DNA of 64,000 nucleotides from Gammaproteobacteria bacterium (GTDB lineage: Bacteria; Pseudomonadota; Gammaproteobacteria; DSM-16500), in contig JAJNBC010000004.1 in NCBI GenBank assembly GCA_021156085.1, forward strand, positions 57,991-121,990, written 5' to 3'. The notes below the pieces were generated by a model. The model was not told where the DNA came from, searched no databases, and was given only the letters and a program-made list of their open reading frames with translations. The position numbers and the translations under genes are program-made. Position 1 is the stretch's first letter. Each line of letters opens with the position of its first letter. Below are positions 27,720-36,963 of this stretch, piece by piece.

Positions 27720-28424
27720 TTATGAGGTTCGTGTCCCAAAAATTGCTGTACCAATTCGTACGATAGTTGCTCCTTCTGCAATGGCTGCTTTCATATCATT
27801 CGACATACCCATTGATAAGGTATCAAGCTGATGTTTGTTTTCATTCAATCTATAGAATAAAGCACTTAATTTTGCAAACTCGGTTCTCTGGGCTTCAAAA
27901 GTCTCTTTTGGTACTGGAATAGCCATTAAACCACGTATCTTTAAATGAGGTAGCCCAACACAATAATTAATTAATTCTTCTAATTGGTTGATCGGCACAC
28001 CTTGTTTACTTTGTTGTTGGCTAAGATTGACTTGTAAACAGATATTTAAAGGAGGTAAATGTGGAGGACGCTGTTCACTGAGTCGTTTGGCAATATGTCT
28101 ATCCGTAAGGCTATGTACCCAACTAAAATGCTCAGCGATTTTTTTGGTTTTATTGCTTTGGATTAAGCCAATAAAATGCCATTCTAACTTCTTTCCAGTG
28201 AGAGCAGTTATTTTTGGCAAGGCTTCTTGTAAATGATTTTCACCGAATGCTGTTTGACCGGCTAGCATAGCGGCTTCTATTTTTTCGATAGGCTGCCCTT
28301 TGCTAACAGCCAACAAAAAAACAGAATGAGGTTCGCGTGAAAATAAAACTTCGTTCTCTTGAATTCGAAGTTTTATCTCAGCGAGATTTTTTGGAATGTT
28401 AGCCAACTCGAGGTCCAGCATCAC
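27720..28424 (-). CDS. yggS: PLP homeostasis protein YggS/PROSC
   Basis: YggS binds pyridoxal phosphate and keeps free PLP and amino-acid pools in balance; it has no known catalytic activity. The 234-residue sequence has the PLP lysine in LLAVSKGQP, then [26 protein letters not shown] and [13 protein letters not shown], all typical. The start overlaps the end of pckA by 26 bases, so it is probably expressed with pckA. Confidence 0.94.
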   Translation of the reverse strand: MMLDLELANIPKNLAEIKLRIQENEVLFSREPHSVFLLAVSKGQPIEKIEAAMLAGQTAFGENHLQEALPKITALTGKKLEWHFIGLIQSNKTKKIAEHFSWVHSLTDRHIAKRLSEQRPPHLPPLNICLQVNLSQQQSKQGVPINQLEELINYCVGLPHLKIRGLMAIPVPKETFEAQRTEFAKLSALFYRLNENKHQLDTLSMGMSNDMKAAIAEGATIVRIGTAIFGTRTS

Positions 28425-29946
28425 GAATTGTATTACTCACGTTGAATTTCTTAAAGTTATCTGCGAATTTTTCTATTAATAGCTTAGCGCATTCATCATA
28501 AGCTTTTTCATCAGGCCATGCTTTTCGTGGATTAAGTACTTTAGTATCGACCTGGGGGATGAAAGTGGGAATAGCTAAGTCAAAGCCACGCAATGTTTCA
28601 TAAGGTACATCTTCTAATTCACCATTGACGATGGCGCGAACAACAGCACGTGTTGTGGGAATAGAGAAACGATTGCCTCCTTGCCCATGCGCACCTCCAG
28701 TCCAGCCTGTATTAACTAAATAAACTTGCGTATTCCAATTTTCTAGCCGTTTTATCAATAAATCGGCATATACCTGAGCAGGTCTAGGAAAGAATGGAGC
28801 ACCAAAACAAGTGCTAAAAGTTTGTTTAATACCTGTGCCCTGCCCCACTTCAGTGCTGCCTACAAGGGCAGTATATCCACTTAAGAAATAATAAGCGGCT
28901 TGTTCTTTGGTAAGTCTTGCGACCGGAGGCAATACGCCATATAAATCACAAGTCAAAAATAATATGACGTTAGGTTGGTCTGCTTTATTGGCAGTGACGC
29001 GTAATGGAATAAATTCTCGCGGATAAGCCACGCGCGTATTCTGTGTTAAACGGGTATCACTGTAGTTAGGTTCTTTAGTTTCAGGATGAAGTATTACATT
29101 TTCCATGACTGAGCCATAGCGAATGGCATCCCAAATAACAGGTTCGCGTTCTTGGGATAAATCAATACACTTGGCATAGCAGCCACCTTCAAAATTAAAG
29201 ACACCCTCTTCTCCCCACCCATGTTCATCGTCGCCAATTAAATAACGTTCTGGGTCGGCAGAAAGTGTGGTTTTGCCAGTGCCGGATAGGCCAAAAAATA
29301 AAGCTGTTTTACCATCTTTGCCTACATTAGCGGCGCAATGCATGGGAAGAATTTCCTCCTGGGGCAAGAGAAAATTCAATACTGAAAACATGGATTTTTT
29401 CATTTCCCCTGCATAATACGTCCCACAAATTAAAATATATTTCTCAGTGAAATTAAGAATAACCGCAGCATCGCTGTTTACGCCATCCCGTTCTGGATTG
29501 GCTTTGAAGCTAGGCACGCAGAGTAGCGTCCATTGATTGGGTTGATCAGAGGTAATTATTTTTTCAGGACGAATAAATAAGTTGTGAGTAAAAAGAGTAT
29601 GCCATGCTAATTCTGTTTGTACTTTAACAGTTAAGGCAAATTTTTCTTCTGAGCCGACTTTGAGATAAGAAATAAAAGAACAGTCTTTCTTTTTTAAATG
29701 GTTTGAAGCTTGTTGTCGCAAAGCGGAAAACTTTTCAGTACTGATTGGCTGATTGATTGTATTCCAGTCAATAGTATTTTCCGTTAAGTTATCTTTCACG
29801 ATAAATCTATCCTTAGGAGAGCGGCCAGTGCGTGAACCAGTATTGACGGTCAAAGCTTGATTGGCCGCTAATACCCCTTCTTCTCTAGTTAAAGCCATGT
29901 TGACTAATTCCGAAGTGGATAAATTAGTGTATTTTTTATGAGTCAT
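28399..29946 (-). CDS. pckA: Phosphoenolpyruvate carboxykinase (ATP)
   Basis: PckA turns oxaloacetate into phosphoenolpyruvate, the entry to gluconeogenesis when growing on amino acids. The ATG at 29946 gives 515 residues and has GAGG seven to eight bases upstream, so the upstream in-frame ATG at 29970 is rejected. The ATP-type kinase-1a loop [11 protein letters not shown], the metal region [21 protein letters not shown] and [12 protein letters not shown] are all present. It overlaps yggS downstream. Confidence 0.96.
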   Translation of the reverse strand: MTHKKYTNLSTSELVNMALTREEGVLAANQALTVNTGSRTGRSPKDRFIVKDNLTENTIDWNTINQPISTEKFSALRQQASNHLKKKDCSFISYLKVGSEEKFALTVKVQTELAWHTLFTHNLFIRPEKIITSDQPNQWTLLCVPSFKANPERDGVNSDAAVILNFTEKYILICGTYYAGEMKKSMFSVLNFLLPQEEILPMHCAANVGKDGKTALFFGLSGTGKTTLSADPERYLIGDDEHGWGEEGVFNFEGGCYAKCIDLSQEREPVIWDAIRYGSVMENVILHPETKEPNYSDTRLTQNTRVAYPREFIPLRVTANKADQPNVILFLTCDLYGVLPPVARLTKEQAAYYFLSGYTALVGSTEVGQGTGIKQTFSTCFGAPFFPRPAQVYADLLIKRLENWNTQVYLVNTGWTGGAHGQGGNRFSIPTTRAVVRAIVNGELEDVPYETLRGFDLAIPTFIPQVDTKVLNPRKAWPDEKAYDECAKLLIEKFADNFKKFNVSNTIRDAGPRVG

Positions 29947-30014
29947 AATTACCTCATTTGCGTAGATCATTGAAAAAGCCTGCCATACGGGATTTAAAGA
30001 TTCACCCGTGGTTC

Positions 30015-30134
30015 CCCCGCTACGACCGGCTTACATAAGGGCGCTGCGTTTTAACCCCTCCATTTCCAATACGGGATGATGCCATCCATGACATCAAGTC
30101 GTGCCAAACCTTATGTAAGCCGGTCGTAGCGGGG
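30015..30134. repeat. Inverted-repeat element with perfect 26-bp arms
   Basis: The arms 30015-30040 and 30109-30134 are perfect inverted copies of 26 bases, around a 68-base centre. The 10-mer GCTACGACCG is in each arm and occurs a third time at 30259-30268. Inside the centre, TGATG and CATCA form a smaller hairpin near 30076-30095. The element fills most of the 349-base gap between the divergent pckA and sseB-like genes, the only gap over 300 bases in the window. No open frame is present in it. It could be a miniature transposon-like repeat or a double-strand regulatory hairpin. Confidence 0.75.
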
Positions 30135-30295
30135 ATAACTGAAGATTCGCATTGTATCTAAAATTTTCCGAATACTCTATCTCCGTGCCCACATAAAAAA
30201 TCCATGCTTGGAGATTTTCATGAGGAGTTCAGTAGAATTTTCTGATCAAATAAGCTACGCTACGACCGATAAATAGAATGAATAAGGTACTTATC

Positions 30296-30697
30296 ATGAC
30301 TGAATTAGATCGTGTTATTGCTGCGGCATTTGCTAGCGAGGGGAAGCAAGAAGATGTTAATAAGGTTTATTTAACTTTATTACGCGCGCTGCTTGTAGTT
30401 CCCGTTAGAAAAGGGCCTATTTTAGATAATACGGAAGAGCCTTTTGTTCCTTTATTTGCCAAAATAGATGAAAAATATTTTTTGATGGCTTTTGATACCC
30501 TCGAGCGTTTAAGAAATTGGGCTAGCGATCGGGTAGAGGATATGGGATACGTCGAATTATTGGGGCGAGATTTTATCGCAGGGATGAGCGACAAAATTTA
30601 TTTTTGTCTTAATTTGGGTACAGACTATTATAAAGAATTTTCGCCAGATGAAGTGAAGCGCTTGAAGATGGTCATAAACCGTTTGAATCAATTATAA
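30296..30697 (+). CDS. SseB-family N-terminal domain protein
   Basis: The protein has 133 residues from the ATG at 30296, which has AAGG eight bases upstream; the in-frame ATG at 30278 lacks a ribosome site. The sequence matches the SseB N-terminal domain pattern: a leading helix, LTLLRALLVVPVRK, then FVPLFAKIDEKYFLMAFDTLERLRNWA and a final strand and helix (YFCLNLGTDYYKEFSPDEVKRL). The function of this domain is not established; SseB is known from E. coli as an enhancer of serine sensitivity. It is not the type III secretion translocon SseB of Salmonella. It ends tail to tail with pyrF, overlapping by six bases. Confidence 0.72.
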   Translation: MTELDRVIAAAFASEGKQEDVNKVYLTLLRALLVVPVRKGPILDNTEEPFVPLFAKIDEKYFLMAFDTLERLRNWASDRVEDMGYVELLGRDFIAGMSDKIYFCLNLGTDYYKEFSPDEVKRLKMVINRLNQL

Positions 30698-31471
30698 TGC
30701 TGAGCGATAAGAATCCCAGCCTGCTTGACGGTATTTTTTTGTCTCAACCAGAGGATCTTTGGCCTGCAGAATTCCCCGGCCAACAATGATGATATCGCTC
30801 TCATTTTCTTGGATTGCTCTGGCGGGTGTCACATAGTGTTGTCCCAGAGTATCTTTTCCTTCCGTAAGTTGCACGCCTGGAGTCATATATAACCACCAGG
30901 GATCATTGGCTATTTTTTTCTGAGCGATAAAACCCAGCACAAATTCAGGAAATTGTTCAGCCATGCGTAATGTTTTTTGAGTGTAATCTGAGTTAATTAA
31001 ATTACCGGCCGAGCTCATTTCGGCTAATAATAAAAGCCCGCGCTGTTTAGATAAGCCCGCTTCAGCGAGACCTGAAATCACTCCTGGCCCAGGTAGACTG
31101 TGGGCATTTACAATATCAGCCCAATCAGCAATATGGTAGATCCCCCCTTGATATTGGTGTTTTACAGTATTACCAATATCAGCGAACTTCCGGTCTTCAA
31201 AAATAAGAAATTGATGTTTTCGAGCCAGCTTTATTAATTCTTGAGTCGCACCTACGGTGAAATCTGTCAAAATGTCTACATGCGTTTTGAGTATACAAAT
31301 TTCAGGGCCAAGTTTATCTGCTAACTCGAGCAAAGCGCCACAAGAAGTCACATCAGCAGATAAAGCTAAGTTCGTTTCTTTTTCGCTGAGCAAAGAAAAT
31401 AATTGTTGTGCCATGCGGTTAGTGCAAAGTGCAGCGCGCTCGGTATAAGAAAGTCGTTTATGCGTTTTCAT
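30692..31471 (-). CDS. pyrF: Orotidine-5'-phosphate decarboxylase, eukaryotic UMP-synthase type
   Basis: PyrF decarboxylates OMP to UMP. This 259-residue protein is not the short E. coli type. LSADVTSCGALLELADKLGP, LKTHVDIL, FEDRKFADIGNTVKHQY, TPGVQL and SDIIIVGRGI match the C-terminal domain of animal and fungal UMP synthase. Catalytic residues are Lys62, Asp93, Lys95 and Asp98. The ATG overlaps the end of pyrE by 14 bases in another frame, so the gene order equals the domain order of the fused eukaryotic enzyme. Even the human linker-proximal stretch ending in KKETNLCLSAD is mirrored (EKETNLALSAD). Confidence 0.95.
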   Translation of the reverse strand: MKTHKRLSYTERAALCTNRMAQQLFSLLSEKETNLALSADVTSCGALLELADKLGPEICILKTHVDILTDFTVGATQELIKLARKHQFLIFEDRKFADIGNTVKHQYQGGIYHIADWADIVNAHSLPGPGVISGLAEAGLSKQRGLLLLAEMSSAGNLINSDYTQKTLRMAEQFPEFVLGFIAQKKIANDPWWLYMTPGVQLTEGKDTLGQHYVTPARAIQENESDIIIVGRGILQAKDPLVETKKYRQAGWDSYRSAL

Positions 31472-32054
31472 GCAAGAGGGTGTTCACAATATTACGTTCG
31501 AATTCTGGCAATACATTTGAAGTAAGAAGTGTACTCAATCCTTCTTTTAAAGTGAAAGCAGAATGCAACTGATATTGATGTTGATGCAAGTTTTTTTCTC
31601 CTCCCTGCTCACGGTTAATTAGAACTCCTACATGTTGTATTTGCAATCCCGCACTCTCAATATCTTCTGCTGTTTCTAGAATGCTGCTACCGGTAGTAAT
31701 GATATCTTCAATAATCGCGCATTGCTGGCCCATTTTGAATGTGCCTTCGATGCGCTGTTTAGTGCCATATTCTTTCTGTTCTTTGCGGCGCATGACCATC
31801 GGAATTTTCTGCTTAAGAGAAATGCAGGTTGCAATAGGTAAAGCGGTATAAGGCACACCGCAGATCACATCGATAGGGCACTGACTGATTTGCTGCCAGA
31901 TAGCTTCGGCTACTTCTTGGAGTATATCTGGAAATGAAACAATCTGCCGCAAGTCTAAGTAAATAGTCGATTTCTTTCCGCTTTTTAAGGTAAAATCGCC
32001 GAATTTAATGGCACCGATTTGATAGAGTGAAAGAATAAGTGGCTTATAATTCAT
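31458..32054 (-). CDS. pyrE: Orotate phosphoribosyltransferase, eukaryotic UMP-synthase type
   Basis: PyrE joins orotate to PRPP to give OMP. The ATG at 32054 gives 198 residues beginning MNYKPLILSLYQIG; an in-frame start at 32111 would add 19 unconserved residues. The sequence follows animal UMP synthase: AIKFGDFTLKSGKKSTIYLD, CGVPYTALPIAT, MRRKEQKEYGTK and the PRPP loop CAIIEDIITTGSS, then INREQGG. It overlaps pyrF by 14 bases. The nitrilase gene is divergent, 89 bases away. Confidence 0.95.
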   Translation of the reverse strand: MNYKPLILSLYQIGAIKFGDFTLKSGKKSTIYLDLRQIVSFPDILQEVAEAIWQQISQCPIDVICGVPYTALPIATCISLKQKIPMVMRRKEQKEYGTKQRIEGTFKMGQQCAIIEDIITTGSSILETAEDIESAGLQIQHVGVLINREQGGEKNLHQHQYQLHSAFTLKEGLSTLLTSNVLPEFERNIVNTLLHENA

Positions 32055-32143
32055 GATGTCTCTGTCCTCAATGGGGCAATTCCAACATAATAATAAACTA
32101 AAAGCAAACATGAGTTTAAAGCAGGGTTAGCAAGAAGATTGAA

Positions 32144-32956
32144 ATGACTAAAATCGCCGCGATTCAAATGTGTTCATCTGATATTCTCGCAGAGAATTTA
32201 AAAAATGCTGCTCAATTTATTGAAGAAGCTGCCAATCATGGCGCAAAGCTTATTGTCTTGCCTGAAATGTTTGCTTTAATGAGAGTAGATTCTTCTGACG
32301 AGATAAATATCAAAAAAAAAGTGAATCCAAGCGAGATACAAGTTTTTCTATCAGAGCAGTCACAGAAATATAAGGTATGGATTGTAGGCGGAACTCTTCC
32401 TCTAGTGAATGACGCTAGCAATAAAATGCGAGCTACATCGCTTGTTTATGATGACAGAGGGAGCATTGTCGCTCGTTATGATAAAATACATTTATTTGAT
32501 GTTAAAATTTCAGATACAGAAATATACCAAGAATCTAAAACAATTGAAGCGGGAAAAGAAGTCGTTATTGTCCAAACACCATTCGGGAAGCTTGGGTTGA
32601 GCGTATGCTATGATATTCGTTTTCCTGAGCTATTTCGCTGTCTTGTTAATAAAGGGGCAGAAATTATTATTATCCCTGCGGCCTTTACCGTAGAAACAGG
32701 ACAAGCTCATTGGGAATTACTTGCGAGAAGCCGAGCAATTGAAAATTTATGTTATATCGTTGGAGCTTGCCAGGGCGGCATGCATAGCAATGGTAGAAAA
32801 ACATATGGCCATTCAATTATCGTGGAGCCCTGGGGATCTGTAATTGCTCAGAAGATAGACGACGTACCTGGTATCATTTATGCAACCATTGATCTGGATT
32901 ATCAACAAAAACTTAGAAAATCTTTTGCTGTGCTGCAGCACAGGAAAATTTTTTAA
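32144..32956 (+). CDS. Nitrilase-family C-N hydrolase (Nit1/deaminated-glutathione amidase-like)
   Basis: This 270-residue cytoplasmic hydrolase has the Glu-Lys-Cys triad of the nitrilase superfamily: Glu41 in LPEMFA, the Lys in YDKIHLFD and the Cys in GLSVCYDIRFPE. The DKIHLFD and RFPELFR motifs are typical of the Nit1/Nit2 branch, which repairs deaminated glutathione or omega-amides. The exact substrate cannot be told from the sequence. It is divergent from pyrE and 154 bases upstream of pyrB. Confidence 0.88.
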   Translation: MTKIAAIQMCSSDILAENLKNAAQFIEEAANHGAKLIVLPEMFALMRVDSSDEINIKKKVNPSEIQVFLSEQSQKYKVWIVGGTLPLVNDASNKMRATSLVYDDRGSIVARYDKIHLFDVKISDTEIYQESKTIEAGKEVVIVQTPFGKLGLSVCYDIRFPELFRCLVNKGAEIIIIPAAFTVETGQAHWELLARSRAIENLCYIVGACQGGMHSNGRKTYGHSIIVEPWGSVIAQKIDDVPGIIYATIDLDYQQKLRKSFAVLQHRKIF

Positions 32957-33110
32957 CTTATATTTTATCCATTGAAATCATAGTGTTGTATTGAAAAAAG
33001 AAAAAGATAAAAGGATTTAAAATAATATTTCTGTCTTTAATCTAGTAATTACAACATAATACGAAACCGCAAGCAGATGCTGTAAATCTATTTAGCTGAG
33101 GTAAGTAACG

Positions 33111-34043
33111 ATGGCCAACCCTCTGTATGAACAAGATATTTTATCTATTAAGGATTTATCCCTTGAGCAAATACAACTTATTTTAAAAACAGCCAAGCAG
33201 TTAAAGCAAAGCCCTGCCTCTCGAGCCATTCAAGGTAAAATCATCGCACAATGTTTCTTTGAGTCTTCTACGCGCACGCGGTTATCGTTTGAGGCTGCTG
33301 CCTTGCGTCTAGGGGGACAAAATATTGGTTTCTCTAGTGATGAAGGGTTGTCTATCAAGAAAGGAGAAACCTTGCACGATACTATTCGAGTGATTTCCGA
33401 TTATGCAGATTTAATCGTTATCAGGCATCCAAGCGAAGGTGCTGCGAGATTTGCAGCGGAGGTGTCAGGGAAACCGGTTATTAATGCGGGTGATGGAGCT
33501 AACCAACACCCTACGCAAGCATTGGTTGATTTATTTACCATTCAGGAATGCCAGAAGAGCTTAGAAGGTTTAAGTATTGCATTAGTGGGTGATTTAAAAT
33601 ATGGGCGTACAATTCATTCATTTGCCCAAGCGTGTATGTTATTTGATATGCGTCTTTATCTTGTTTCTCCGCAGGAATTGGCCTTGCCAGAGCCTATCTG
33701 TGATGCCTTAAAAAAACAGGGAGTGCGTTTCTCTTTTCATCGTTCTATGGAAGAAGTATTAACAAAAGTGGATATCCTATATTTAACGCGTATTCAACAA
33801 GAACGGTTTAGCGAGGCCGAATATCAATTGGTAAGAAATAATTATATTTTAACGCCTAGCTTATTAGAAAATACTAAAACTAAAGCAAATTTAAAAGTAT
33901 TGCATCCTTTGCCAAGAATTAATGAAATTGATATGGGCGTTGATAAAACACCTTATTCCCATTATTTTATTCAAGCAGCCAACGGTATTTATGTGCGCCA
34001 AGCTTTATTAGCCTTATTATTAAATGAGAAACTCTATGAGTAA
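33111..34043 (+). CDS. pyrB: Aspartate carbamoyltransferase catalytic subunit
   Basis: PyrB condenses carbamoyl phosphate with aspartate, the committed step to pyrimidines. At 310 residues it is E. coli-like. The carbamoyl phosphate site is FFESSTRTRLSFE; the HPTQALVDLFT and VLHPLPRINEI segments are also present. GAGG precedes the ATG. The 154-base upstream gap is AT-rich and must hold the promoter, but I see no convincing UMP-sensitive attenuator. It is the first gene of pyrB-pyrI-pyrC, overlapping pyrI by eight bases. Confidence 0.97.
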   Translation: MANPLYEQDILSIKDLSLEQIQLILKTAKQLKQSPASRAIQGKIIAQCFFESSTRTRLSFEAAALRLGGQNIGFSSDEGLSIKKGETLHDTIRVISDYADLIVIRHPSEGAARFAAEVSGKPVINAGDGANQHPTQALVDLFTIQECQKSLEGLSIALVGDLKYGRTIHSFAQACMLFDMRLYLVSPQELALPEPICDALKKQGVRFSFHRSMEEVLTKVDILYLTRIQQERFSEAEYQLVRNNYILTPSLLENTKTKANLKVLHPLPRINEIDMGVDKTPYSHYFIQAANGIYVRQALLALLLNEKLYE

Positions 34044-34494
34044 AACACTTCCCGTCTCCGCCATAGAAAACGGCACGGTAATTGATCATATCCGTTCTGG
34101 GCAAGCACCACGTATCATGCATTTGCTTAATGTTTTACAAAGCAAGAATAAAGTCACGGTTGGGCTTAATTTACCCAGTAAACTCATTGGATTGAAAGAT
34201 TTATTAAAAATAGAAAATCGCGTGCTGACGAATGATGAAGCAAATGAAATCGTCATTTTTGCGCCAGAAGCGACGATTAATATTATTAAAAATTTTGAAG
34301 TTATCCAAAAAATTACTACGCATTTGCCTCAAACCATTCCTCATGTCTTTCTTTGCCCTAATCCAGTCTGCATCACTCATAAAGAATCCATGGAAAGTTT
34401 TTTTCATATTGAGGACCAAGGCAAACAAATTAAATTGATTTGCCACTATTGTGAAAAAGAGTTTAATAGAGATCAGGTCAAGGTTAATCTGTAA
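34036..34494 (+). CDS. pyrI: Aspartate carbamoyltransferase regulatory subunit
   Basis: PyrI binds ATP, CTP and UTP and makes ATCase allosteric. From the ATG at 34036 it has 152 residues; an in-frame ATG at 34024 would add four residues but lies deeper within pyrB. The zinc site is complete: CPNPVCITH gives two cysteines and ICHYCEKEF the other two, with E. coli-like spacing. The start overlaps the pyrB stop by eight bases and the stop overlaps pyrC (TAATG). A PyrBI holoenzyme implies feedback control by CTP. Confidence 0.96.
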   Translation: MSKTLPVSAIENGTVIDHIRSGQAPRIMHLLNVLQSKNKVTVGLNLPSKLIGLKDLLKIENRVLTNDEANEIVIFAPEATINIIKNFEVIQKITTHLPQTIPHVFLCPNPVCITHKESMESFFHIEDQGKQIKLICHYCEKEFNRDQVKVNL

Positions 34495-35714
34495 TGATTA
34501 GAATTGAAAAAGTAAAAGATATTTACGGTGCCCTGATAGATGGGCCCTCCATTCCAAGCAAACAAAATATTACAATTAATAATTCTAATCTAACATTATT
34601 GCCTGCTTTAATTGATCCGCACGTACATTTCCGTACGCCTGGTCATGAGTACAAAGAAGATTGGCGAGCGGCTTCCCAAGCAGCGATTCGAGGAGGTTAT
34701 ACTACGGTATTTGATATGCCCAATACATTGCCTCCCACGATTACACAAACTTATTTAAAAGAAAAAAAAACACTTATCGATGCTCAGCTGAAAGAAGTAG
34801 ATATTCCCTTGCGGTACCACCTTTTTTTTGGCGCAGACAAAAAACATTTGGATGAAATTGTCAAAGTAAAAGAGGATATTATTGGTATTAAAGTATTTAT
34901 GGGCTGCAGCACAGGGAATTTGGTGATAGATGATGATGAAAGCTTGGAAAAAGTATTTTGTATTGCGGCAGAAAATAATTTGCTTGTGGCAGTACATGCG
35001 GAAGATGAGCAGTTACTGCAACAACGTAAGCATGAGTTTCTAGATAGAAAAGAGTATGCGGTGCATTCGGAAATTCGTAGTGTACAAGTGGCTTGTCGCG
35101 CAGTTAAAAAAGCCATTGCGTTAACAAAGCGTTATCAAACTCGATTATATATTTTACATGTTTCAAGCCAAGAAGAAGTTCGCTTGATTGATCATGCTAA
35201 GCAAGCAGGGCTGCCTGTTTATGCGGAAACAACCCCTCATCATTTATTTTTAGATACTGCGGCTTATCCTTTGCTTAAAGGTAAGGCAGTGGTTAACCCT
35301 CCCCTACGTTTGGCTGCTGATCGTAAGGCCCTTTTTAGCGCGATTCATGCGGGTATTATTGATACTATTGGGTCTGATCATGCGCCTCACACCCCCGCTG
35401 AAAAAGAACAACCTTATGGAGAATGTCCTTCGGGTATGCCCGGCATTGAGACTACGTTATCCTTATTATTGAATGCGCACTATGAAAACTTGCTTAGTTT
35501 GGAAGAAATTATATCTCTTACCTCTAAGCGTGCACGTGAAATTTTTAATTTAGAAAAAACCAATGATATGGTTTTGGTGGACCTTAAAAAAGAAATTAAA
35601 ATTTCTGATAAAGATTTAAAAACCAAATGTGGGTGGTCGCCTTATGCTGGAATGGTATTGCACGGATGTCCTGTTTATACTATTTTTAATAACTATTGTT
35701 ATCAAACTAATTAA
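34494..35714 (+). CDS. pyrC: Dihydroorotase, class I type
   Basis: PyrC cyclises carbamoyl aspartate to dihydroorotate. The 406-residue amidohydrolase has the metal-binding HVHFRTPG, the Lys in GIKVFMGCS, His in LYILHVSSQ and ETTPHHLF, and Asp in GSDHAPHTPAEK. It is the longer class I form rather than the ~350-residue E. coli class II enzyme. It is coupled to pyrI (TAATG), which makes pyrB-pyrI-pyrC one transcription unit. Confidence 0.93.
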   Translation: MIRIEKVKDIYGALIDGPSIPSKQNITINNSNLTLLPALIDPHVHFRTPGHEYKEDWRAASQAAIRGGYTTVFDMPNTLPPTITQTYLKEKKTLIDAQLKEVDIPLRYHLFFGADKKHLDEIVKVKEDIIGIKVFMGCSTGNLVIDDDESLEKVFCIAAENNLLVAVHAEDEQLLQQRKHEFLDRKEYAVHSEIRSVQVACRAVKKAIALTKRYQTRLYILHVSSQEEVRLIDHAKQAGLPVYAETTPHHLFLDTAAYPLLKGKAVVNPPLRLAADRKALFSAIHAGIIDTIGSDHAPHTPAEKEQPYGECPSGMPGIETTLSLLLNAHYENLLSLEEIISLTSKRAREIFNLEKTNDMVLVDLKKEIKISDKDLKTKCGWSPYAGMVLHGCPVYTIFNNYCYQTN

Positions 35715-35719
35715 ATGTG

Positions 35720-36784
35720 TTATCTCTGTGTTGAGTTGTTACTTCGTAAACGCGTAGATGGAGATGGAGGATCGACTGTTGGGGATGGAGACGACTTGCG
35801 CAAGAAGTGATAATCGCTTGAGTCGTCTGAAGTAATACTGTCAGTTCTCACTCGTGAACTATGAGCATGTGAAGAGGCAGGGGGAGCACTGGGCGCGGTT
35901 GTTTCTATGTGCTCTAACCCAGGCAACTTCTTATAAAATTGATTACAACATACAAAATTGGAACCTCTCAATACATTGAGCGCGACAACGACTGTACTGC
36001 CTCCGGTTGCAATGGTACGTAATATGCTATGAACTAATATTGGCAATGTATAAGCTTGTAAGAATGCGACAAAAGGAAGGACCAGTACTAACCCCATGAG
36101 TATGAGCATATAAAATCGTGATTCGTAATAATGTCTTTTATAGTCTTCATTGATGGCATCGAGTCGTTCTGCATTTGCATTTGTATTTTTTAACTGTTTA
36201 TATGTTTCTTTGGCCATTTTTGCAGGGTAGATTTCATCAAAATAGAGGTTAATAGCCACGCCTGATAACCCGGCTAACCATGCCACAAATGATCCTAAGG
36301 GGAATAAGGCAGACGGAATGCAAAAAGCAGCGATAGCAATAACAAATAGAATAAACGTGCCCAAATTGGCGGCATCTTCCCAAGGATGAGTACCATATTT
36401 CTGTTCTATAAATATATATTCTTCATTTTCTTTATTTTTTGCATTTCCAACATACCGAATGGCTCTGTTGATAGCTTTGCAAATATAAATAATAGGGTCT
36501 GAGAGGGGTGTCACTGTATTTGCTAGGATGGTAAATTTGCCGAATACGAAGGCAAGTTTTGCCATTGTGGCCACACTTAAATAAGCAGGCACTGCCACAA
36601 TAAGAATATGAATAAGAATGCCAATATTTGCTAAATTAGCTAATATTTCCGCAATTTTAACTGAAATCTGCCAGAAATTTGTTTTGTTTTTCCATGCAAT
36701 AAAAGATTCTTTCCAAGATACTGATGAATCGGAGGGGGTATCATGGGATTGCACTAATATATCTATATCGCTTGCTGCTACCAA
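35720..36784 (-). CDS. Orphan polytopic membrane protein with Ser/Pro-rich tail, 354 aa
   Basis: I do not recognise a family. The start is a TTG with a near-perfect AGGAGG five bases upstream. Four to six hydrophobic segments are visible (about 42-70, 72-95, 140-180 and 225-275), with charged loops such as KNKENEEYIFIEQKYG and MAKETYKQLKNTNANAERL. The last ~65 residues are soluble, rich in Ser, Pro and Thr and basic (SPSPTVDPPSPSTRLRSNN). There is no signal peptide. A multi-pass protein with a polar tail would fit a host-membrane effector, but that is a guess. It ends tail to tail with pyrC, five bases apart. Confidence 0.72.
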   Translation of the reverse strand: MVAASDIDILVQSHDTPSDSSVSWKESFIAWKNKTNFWQISVKIAEILANLANIGILIHILIVAVPAYLSVATMAKLAFVFGKFTILANTVTPLSDPIIYICKAINRAIRYVGNAKNKENEEYIFIEQKYGTHPWEDAANLGTFILFVIAIAAFCIPSALFPLGSFVAWLAGLSGVAINLYFDEIYPAKMAKETYKQLKNTNANAERLDAINEDYKRHYYESRFYMLILMGLVLVLPFVAFLQAYTLPILVHSILRTIATGGSTVVVALNVLRGSNFVCCNQFYKKLPGLEHIETTAPSAPPASSHAHSSRVRTDSITSDDSSDYHFLRKSSPSPTVDPPSPSTRLRSNNSTQR

Positions 36785-36926
36785 TCGATCCTCCTATTTG
36801 CAAATTGTGCTAGTGTAGACGATTTTTAATCAAAGAGCCACCTAAAATATGAGCAGATTTGCCGCAGATTAATTTAACAAATTGTATTTTAAAGATTTTT
36901 TCTTATCTCTAAGGGAAGATATATTT

Positions 36927-36941
36927 TAGTATATAATACTA
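36927..36941 (+). promoter_or_regulatory. Palindrome overlapping a -10 box before the KAP NTPase gene
   Basis: TAGTAT (36927-36932) and ATACTA (36936-36941) are inverted arms around a three-base centre. A perfect TATAAT (36932-36937) lies across this palindrome, 27 bases before the gene start. The -35 region is not recognisable. The arrangement suggests a repressor site on the promoter, but AT-rich palindromes arise easily by chance. Confidence 0.35.
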
Positions 36942-36963
36942 GGCTAATAGCAAGGAGCCTTTC

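Noticed and set aside
30296..30697. Type III secretion translocon SseB
   Set aside because: The similarity is to the SseB N-terminal domain family of unknown role, not to the Salmonella SPI-2 translocon protein of the same name; no T3SS gene is near.
34204..35116. Minus-strand open frames opposite pyrI and pyrC
   Set aside because: They are shadows of well-conserved genes, with no ribosome site and no recognisable protein.
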